A stretch of 64,000 nt of DNA from Gibbula magus (Eukaryota; Mollusca; Gastropoda; Trochida; Trochidae): the NCBI GenBank assembly GCA_936450465.1, contig OW388289.1:77116593-77180592 (forward strand), written 5' to 3'. Both the position numbers and the translations under genes were made by a program. Below, in pieces: positions 59,056-64,000 of this stretch. The notes under the pieces were generated by a model that saw only the letters and a program-made list of their open reading frames with translations, did no database searches and was not told the origin of the DNA. Position 1 is the first letter of the stretch. Every line of letters starts with the position of its first letter.

Positions 59056-60160
59056 AGTTTTTGTAAGAAGTCCAGCTAACGCGTTGTAGTTAAGGTCTGA
59101 AACATACCACTTGCTTGATAATTTGATCATAAAGAGAAACGTCTTTACCTTTGTGGCATTATTTAGTGACATCCATAATTGTAATTGATAGAGGACATTC
59201 TAATGACTCACTGACAATTTTTAAAAAGTAAATGTCTTGGCTTTCATGTTTGGTTTAGTTTTCCCTTGTTACTATCGTGTTCCAAAAGGTGAAACAACCC
59301 CCGCAGCTTGAATTTAAGTCTTCTTTGACTGCCTCAAGGTTTATTCTGTGTTGTAACTCAAGTATTGTCATGGTTGCTACATTATTTTAAATTCGCCTTA
59401 GGAAAACCATTGAGCCTCATCCCAGTTCTGAATTACGCATTATTATTCCATTGAAGTGTACTGTTTACAAAATTCCTTCCCACTTATTATTGCTTTTTTA
59501 TACACTAAGTTGGTTTTAATGCGTTCCTATATCTTTGAGATACTATAAAGCTTAACTATTCTTTTCTGGGCGCATTGTTTCAAAGAACATTCTAAATATT
59601 GTTATTGAAATGACTTGATTAAATGCTATGTGATCGCTTAATGTCGTAGTGTCTCGGAAAGTTATCTCTACGACAGCATAAATCAAGATTGACTATAAAT
59701 TCCTTGATGAGTGAGTCTTGTAAATTTCAATATCTGAAATACATATATCTCGTACCATATCATATTAATCTAAATTCTTTTAAAGATCCTAAAGATCCAT
59801 TTAAATAGATAAGCTTAATCAGATTATTTTTGAATATTCTTTTACAGCCGTAATTTAGTAAATCTAAATAAAGGTAATGATTTGAGAAATTCAATTTATA
59901 AATTATGTAATAACGTAATATCTGAGATGTAGAATACGAATTATAGGTTCTGTTTGTGATAAATATTCAGCTCTTCGTAAACAATATTAATAGTACTTCA
60001 TTTACCAAAATGTCAAAATTATAACAAAATAGAGGGTAAGCTATATGTTTTAAATGTATTTAACTTCAGTTTAACCAAGATGAATTCAAGACAGATCCGC
60101 AATCCCTCCTATTTGTTGAATATTAGCATTTCATAATTTCTGATGTGGTTTATAGACTCA
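59056..60160 (+). repeat. Older direct duplication, copy A'
   Basis: Collinear with 35735-37065 but about 220 bp shorter, with many indels. It is in the same orientation, 23 kb away, so the two copies flank the LINEs and the recent tandem duplication. Confidence 0.6.
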
Positions 60161-60499
60161 CTTTTATTATGTAATAAAATGTGGAGTACAGTGCAACTCT
60201 TTGGTGTCGATTTGCATTGAAACTTTGAAACACTAGTTCAAATTGCTCAATAAATCTAATCAATGTAGGAACGAACTCTTGTTTTAAAGATTATCACATA
60301 TGCTAAACTTTGGTTGAGTGTTGATATTGACATCGCAAGTGTTACATTTACATTTCAAGTATATATTCCAGTATTCCTGATGTTACATTCAATACATACA
60401 AAACTGTATTTTCTATGGAAATAAGGTTACTGTGTCAACCAATTAGTTTGTATTAGTTACATAAAACATGACAACTTGAAAATATATATACTTAGTACT

Positions 60500-62220
60500 T
60501 AAGGCCCCTTTACATAGCCATAAAGACCAGTGTGCGTCCTTTGTGCGACCAAAATACGTAAGAGACCGCCGTTGGACGTTCAAGGGAGGCAAAATAGTTG
60601 CTGTGGTCGTGAAGGGATGAAGTACATAGGATGCCGAGACATCGCGATTGATCGCCAAGGACGCGGTTGAGCCAAACAATTTTGAACATGCTCAAAACTT
60701 CCGCAAAGGGGTCGCCCTCGATTCTGGACGCACAAAGGTTGCTCCCAGGAGGCAGGAAGGTCGTACAATGGACGGTCTAAGGTCGCAAAAGACGCTCAAT
60801 GATCGCCATGTAAGAATTCGCTAACGTTTGGCGATGCCTCTGCCTCCCTTGCGCCTTACTGCTGCATCCTCTGTGCAATCAGAGCCGTTCATTATCACGA
60901 GCGTTCTGGCTCCATGCAGCGACCACCACAACTAGCGACTAGGACGAGTAATGTGCCTTCTTTCTGCTTTCATCCAGCCTTCTGTGAGAGTCCTCGTAAA
61001 TTTTCACAAAAATAGATGATCGATTCTGACATGTTTCTTTGTTTCTGTTGACAAATCACTGATAAGACAAATGGCACCAAAAAGGAGCAAGAAAACAGAA
61101 AAAGTCAAGCAAATAAGATTTTTAAACTCACTTGTAAAGAAACGCCATCACATATTTAACAATAACAATGGAATGCTGCTAGCGGATAAGTCGATTTTAA
61201 ATGTCTTTGATAATAACAAGTTTTGTAAGAAGTATGCACAATTTCATTCATTCGAGTTTGATACCTTCATCATTATCTTTAATCAATAACATAGCTTTTT
61301 TAACGTGGATTCCGGCCAGAATGTTGGGTAATTCTGTTTACAAAATTGCGAAACACAGCAAATTAATTAATAAAATATGTTGACGACCTATTTTATCTCT
61401 TTAACTTTAATACGTTGAAGCATCGCCACGGTAGAAGATCGTAAAACAAGCCCAAAATTCCCCTTTTACTCTCCTATATCTCCCCGTTAAGAAGAACTAA
61501 AAAAGAGACCAGTTTTTAGAAGGCATGATTTTCATAAATATGAACAGATAATGTTTCATAAACTTAAACTTAAACCATTTGAATTCTAGAGAATGATGAA
61601 GCCCTGTTTCATTCGTATGCTTACCCGTGGATTTAATAATTTCATCTATTTTCGTATATTTATTTCTTAAGTTTTTTTAGAATTTGTTTTATCATATTCT
61701 TCTGCAAACAACAATGACCACGCAGAGCTTGTTGTCTTGCAGCTGTAAAAACGTACTGGTTGGTTATGTTTGACTGAAACAAATGGAGACAAATGCATCT
61801 TATTATAGATCCAGTCTATCCACGTTGCCGAACACTCGCAGGCATAACTGAATCATTGTTCAGGTATCGCAGAGGAGGCAGCTGTCGCCATAGCCGTCAA
61901 TGGTGGCACATAGAAGGAAGCACAGAGGAGGCACAGAGGAGGCTGACGGGTTGTACGGGGATCGCCCTTGATGCTGAAATGCTGTTAGGTTGCACAGTGA
62001 ATGCCCAGCGAAGGCAGTGTGGAGGCTTCGTAAACGTGCAGGTCGTTTAAAGATCGGCATGGGAATTACCGTTATTTGCATTTTAGGTCGTACAAAGGAC
62101 GCACGAAGATCGCAGGACCATTTTCAAAGAAACGGGATTTTGCGAAATCAGCCGACCATTGAGCGTCCTGTCACGGTCAATGGTCGTACGAAGGACGTGG
62201 CTCTGTGTAAACGGGCCTTT
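60500..62220. mobile_element. TIR element, copy 1, with Lys/Arg-rich reading frame
   Basis: The left end AAGGCCCCTTTACATAGCC (about 60499) pairs with the right end, complement AAAGGCCCGTTTACACAGAG (about 62221). Both are followed by GTCCTTTGTGCGACC/GTCCTTCGTACGACC. Subterminal regions repeat TCGTACAA and GGACG motifs. A related copy follows directly. The superfamily is not resolved. Confidence 0.5.
61071..61289 (+). CDS. Short basic hypothetical protein in the TIR element
   Basis: 72 codons starting MAPKRSKKTEKVKQIRFLNS and ending FIIIFNQ. The N-terminus is strongly basic like a nuclear-localisation or DNA-binding leader. The corresponding start in copy 2 (near 62603) is preserved at nucleotide level but shifts frame after MAPKRSKKTEK. 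It may be the first exon or a remnant of a transposase, or chance. Confidence 0.2.
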   Translation: MAPKRSKKTEKVKQIRFLNSLVKKRHHIFNNNNGMLLADKSILNVFDNNKFCKKYAQFHSFEFDTFIIIFNQ

Positions 62221-62224
62221 ACGT

Positions 62225-63750
62225 GGGGCGTGCCTCTGTCTCCCTTATGCCTTCCTTCAGCGATCTGTGTGCAATAAAGTGCGTTCATTATCACGACCAC
62301 TCCGCCTTCATCCAGCGACCACAGCAACCATTGTGCCATCATGGCGGTTATTGTACCTTTTTTCTGCATTCAGTCAACCTAAATGCGAGCGTCCTCGTAA
62401 ATTAAAAAAAAAATAGAAGATCGATTCTCACATCTTCCATTGTTTCTGTTGGCATATCATAGACTGATTGGCTTCTGTAAGTTGATCATCAATTGTAAAT
62501 TCACCATGACATATGTTTTATTATATCATATGCAGCGTGTTTACCAATCCAAATCCAAATCGAAAAGAAATAAATATGTTTAAACCATATCATAGATAAA
62601 ACATGGCACCAAAACGGAGCAAGAAAACAGAAAAAAGTCATGCAAATAAGGTTTGCAAAGAAACGCCATTACATTTTAAACAGAAACGCTGTTATTGGAA
62701 AAAGTCGATTTTAAATGTCTTTGAGGAATAAAGGTTTTTTAAAAGAATTTTAAATTTTAAATTTCATTCATTAGGGTTTTGTACTTTTATCTTTTTGTTT
62801 GTTCAAACACATACGGCCTGATGAAATCGCTTTTTCAACATTGATTTAAGCCAGAATGTTTGGTAATTATATGTATTAAAAGTAATGAAATGCAGGAAAT
62901 TCATCAATAAAATATTTTGGCGGCATATTTTATCTCTGTAACCTTAATTTGTAGATGCATCGTCACTGTAGGACATAATGAAACAAGCCAAAAAGTCCCT
63001 TTTTAATTTGTATATCTCCTAGTTGAGAAGATAAAATAAAATAAATTTTTTTGTAGAAGGCATACTTTTCAGAAATATGAATGTTTCAAAAACTTAAAAT
63101 TAACCCATTTGACTTCTGGAAAATGATGTAGCCCTGTTTCATTCGTGTTTATTATCCATGTCATAAATGTCATATTCTTCTTCAAACAGCAATGGCCATG
63201 TTGTTCAGCTGCAGAGCTTGTTTTCTTTGTATTGCAGCTGCAAAAACTAATTGGTCGTGTATATTTTACTGTTGAAATTGGACTGTATCAAATGTAGATA
63301 AATGCAGCTTCTCAAAAACCCATTCTTTACAGGTTGATGAATACTCTCCACTGAAGCATTGTTCAGGTATCGCAGAGGAGGCAGACATATTCGGTTAACT
63401 GTCGCCATAGTCGTCAATGGTGGCACGGAGAAGGCACAGAGGAAACATACAGGAGGCAGAGTGGAGTCTGATTGGTTCTACGGAAATGTTGACACGTTGT
63501 TAGGTTGGACAGTGAAGCCCAGCGAAGGCAGAGAGAAAGGAGGCTCCGTAAACGTGCAGGTTGTTCAAAGATCGTCATGAACATTCCCGTAATTTTCATT
63601 CTAGGTCATACAAAGGACGCATGACGCTTGCAGGAGCATTTACACTTAAACGGAATTCGCGAGTTCAGCCGACCATTTAACGTTCTGTCCATTTTTTTGG
63701 TCGCTCAAAGGGTCGTACCAAGGACTTAAAGGTGTCTTTAAACTCTACTT
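62225..63750. mobile_element. TIR element, copy 2 (tandem, diverged)
   Basis: Repeats copy 1 in the same orientation at offsets of 1400-1530 bp: GTTCATTATCACGA (60889 and 62285), ATGGCACCAAAA (61071 and 62603), CAGGTATCGCAGAGGAGGCA (61860 and 63363), TACAAAGGACGCA (about 62090 and 63610). Its left TIR is missing or merged with the end of copy 1. The right end decays near 63750. Confidence 0.5.
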
Positions 63751-64000
63751 TACAGCATTGTGGTATTATTATCTATTTTTTCCATTCGCGATATTACAAC
63801 ACTTTGTTAGTCATAAGACTGATTGATTCATACCGTGTAATGTTAACAAAGGTGTCCACAATGTGATAAATTGGGTAATATGGTTACTAAAATGTGTATA
63901 ATCAATCAGTCAAGAGTTTATCGAATCTAAATCTATGAGAATATAATATAGGCTTCGAATATAATTTGTACAATACAACTTACAAAATATGTAACACAGT

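Overview
Animal (eukaryotic) genomic DNA, AT-rich and intron-bearing, with about two thirds of the window made of transposable-element remnants, duplications and other repeats. Several repeats point to a mollusc, probably a marine gastropod: the short retroposon beginning GTGAGTGAGTT...ACGCCGC, a 5S rRNA-derived SINE with an ATT tail, GACGG-rich repeats ending GATGAGCTAAAAA, Tc1, DIRS-type and LINE relics. The species assignment is inference. There are no prokaryotic genes or operons.

The one confidently identified protein gene is TMEM18, on the minus strand. It has five coding exons between 17403 and 12368, all joined by GT-AG introns, and encodes 147 residues. A tRNA-Gly(GCC) gene with a T6 terminator lies 162 bp upstream of the TMEM18 ATG in divergent orientation (17565-17635, plus strand), with an ETS-type motif between them. 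A second candidate exon (3899-4145, minus) looks coding but is not recognised.

Layout. 0-2.3 kb: a DIRS-type tyrosine recombinase relic with inverted repeats, then a Tc1 transposase relic broken by a palindromic insertion. 2.4-7 kb: SINE-like pieces, members of one interspersed repeat family and the orphan exon. 7.6-8.4 kb: six near-identical 123-bp tandem units that keep a reading frame. 8.7-9.5 kb: a tRNA-like SINE and a 5S-derived SINE. 10.8-17.4 kb: TMEM18, with repeats in its introns. 18.6-26 kb: a repeat-dense block with a long inverted repeat (about 19.5-20.5 and 23.65-24.2 kb) around unrecognised coding-like relics and a nested LINE, then a second Tc1 relic. 26.8-34.3 kb: low-information sequence holding an 891-bp TIR element with palindromic subterminal arrays, two copies of a short conserved repeat and a small MITE. 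35.4-40 kb: Penelope-like end fragments, a hammerhead-like core and two tail-to-tail LINE fragments. 41.1-57.9 kb: a tandem duplication of a roughly 6.75-kb unit; the first copy carries a 3336-bp CACTA-like non-autonomous transposon and the second keeps the empty site. 59.06-60.16 kb: an older duplicate of 35.7-37.1 kb. 60.5-63.75 kb: two neighbouring copies of a TIR element carrying a short Lys/Arg-rich reading frame.

The most informative observation is the CACTA-like insertion, because the tandem duplication supplies a pre-insertion control that defines its ends, its TSD and the order of events. The other strong ones are the palindromic-array element, the frame-keeping 123-bp satellite, and TMEM18 head-to-head with tRNA-Gly.
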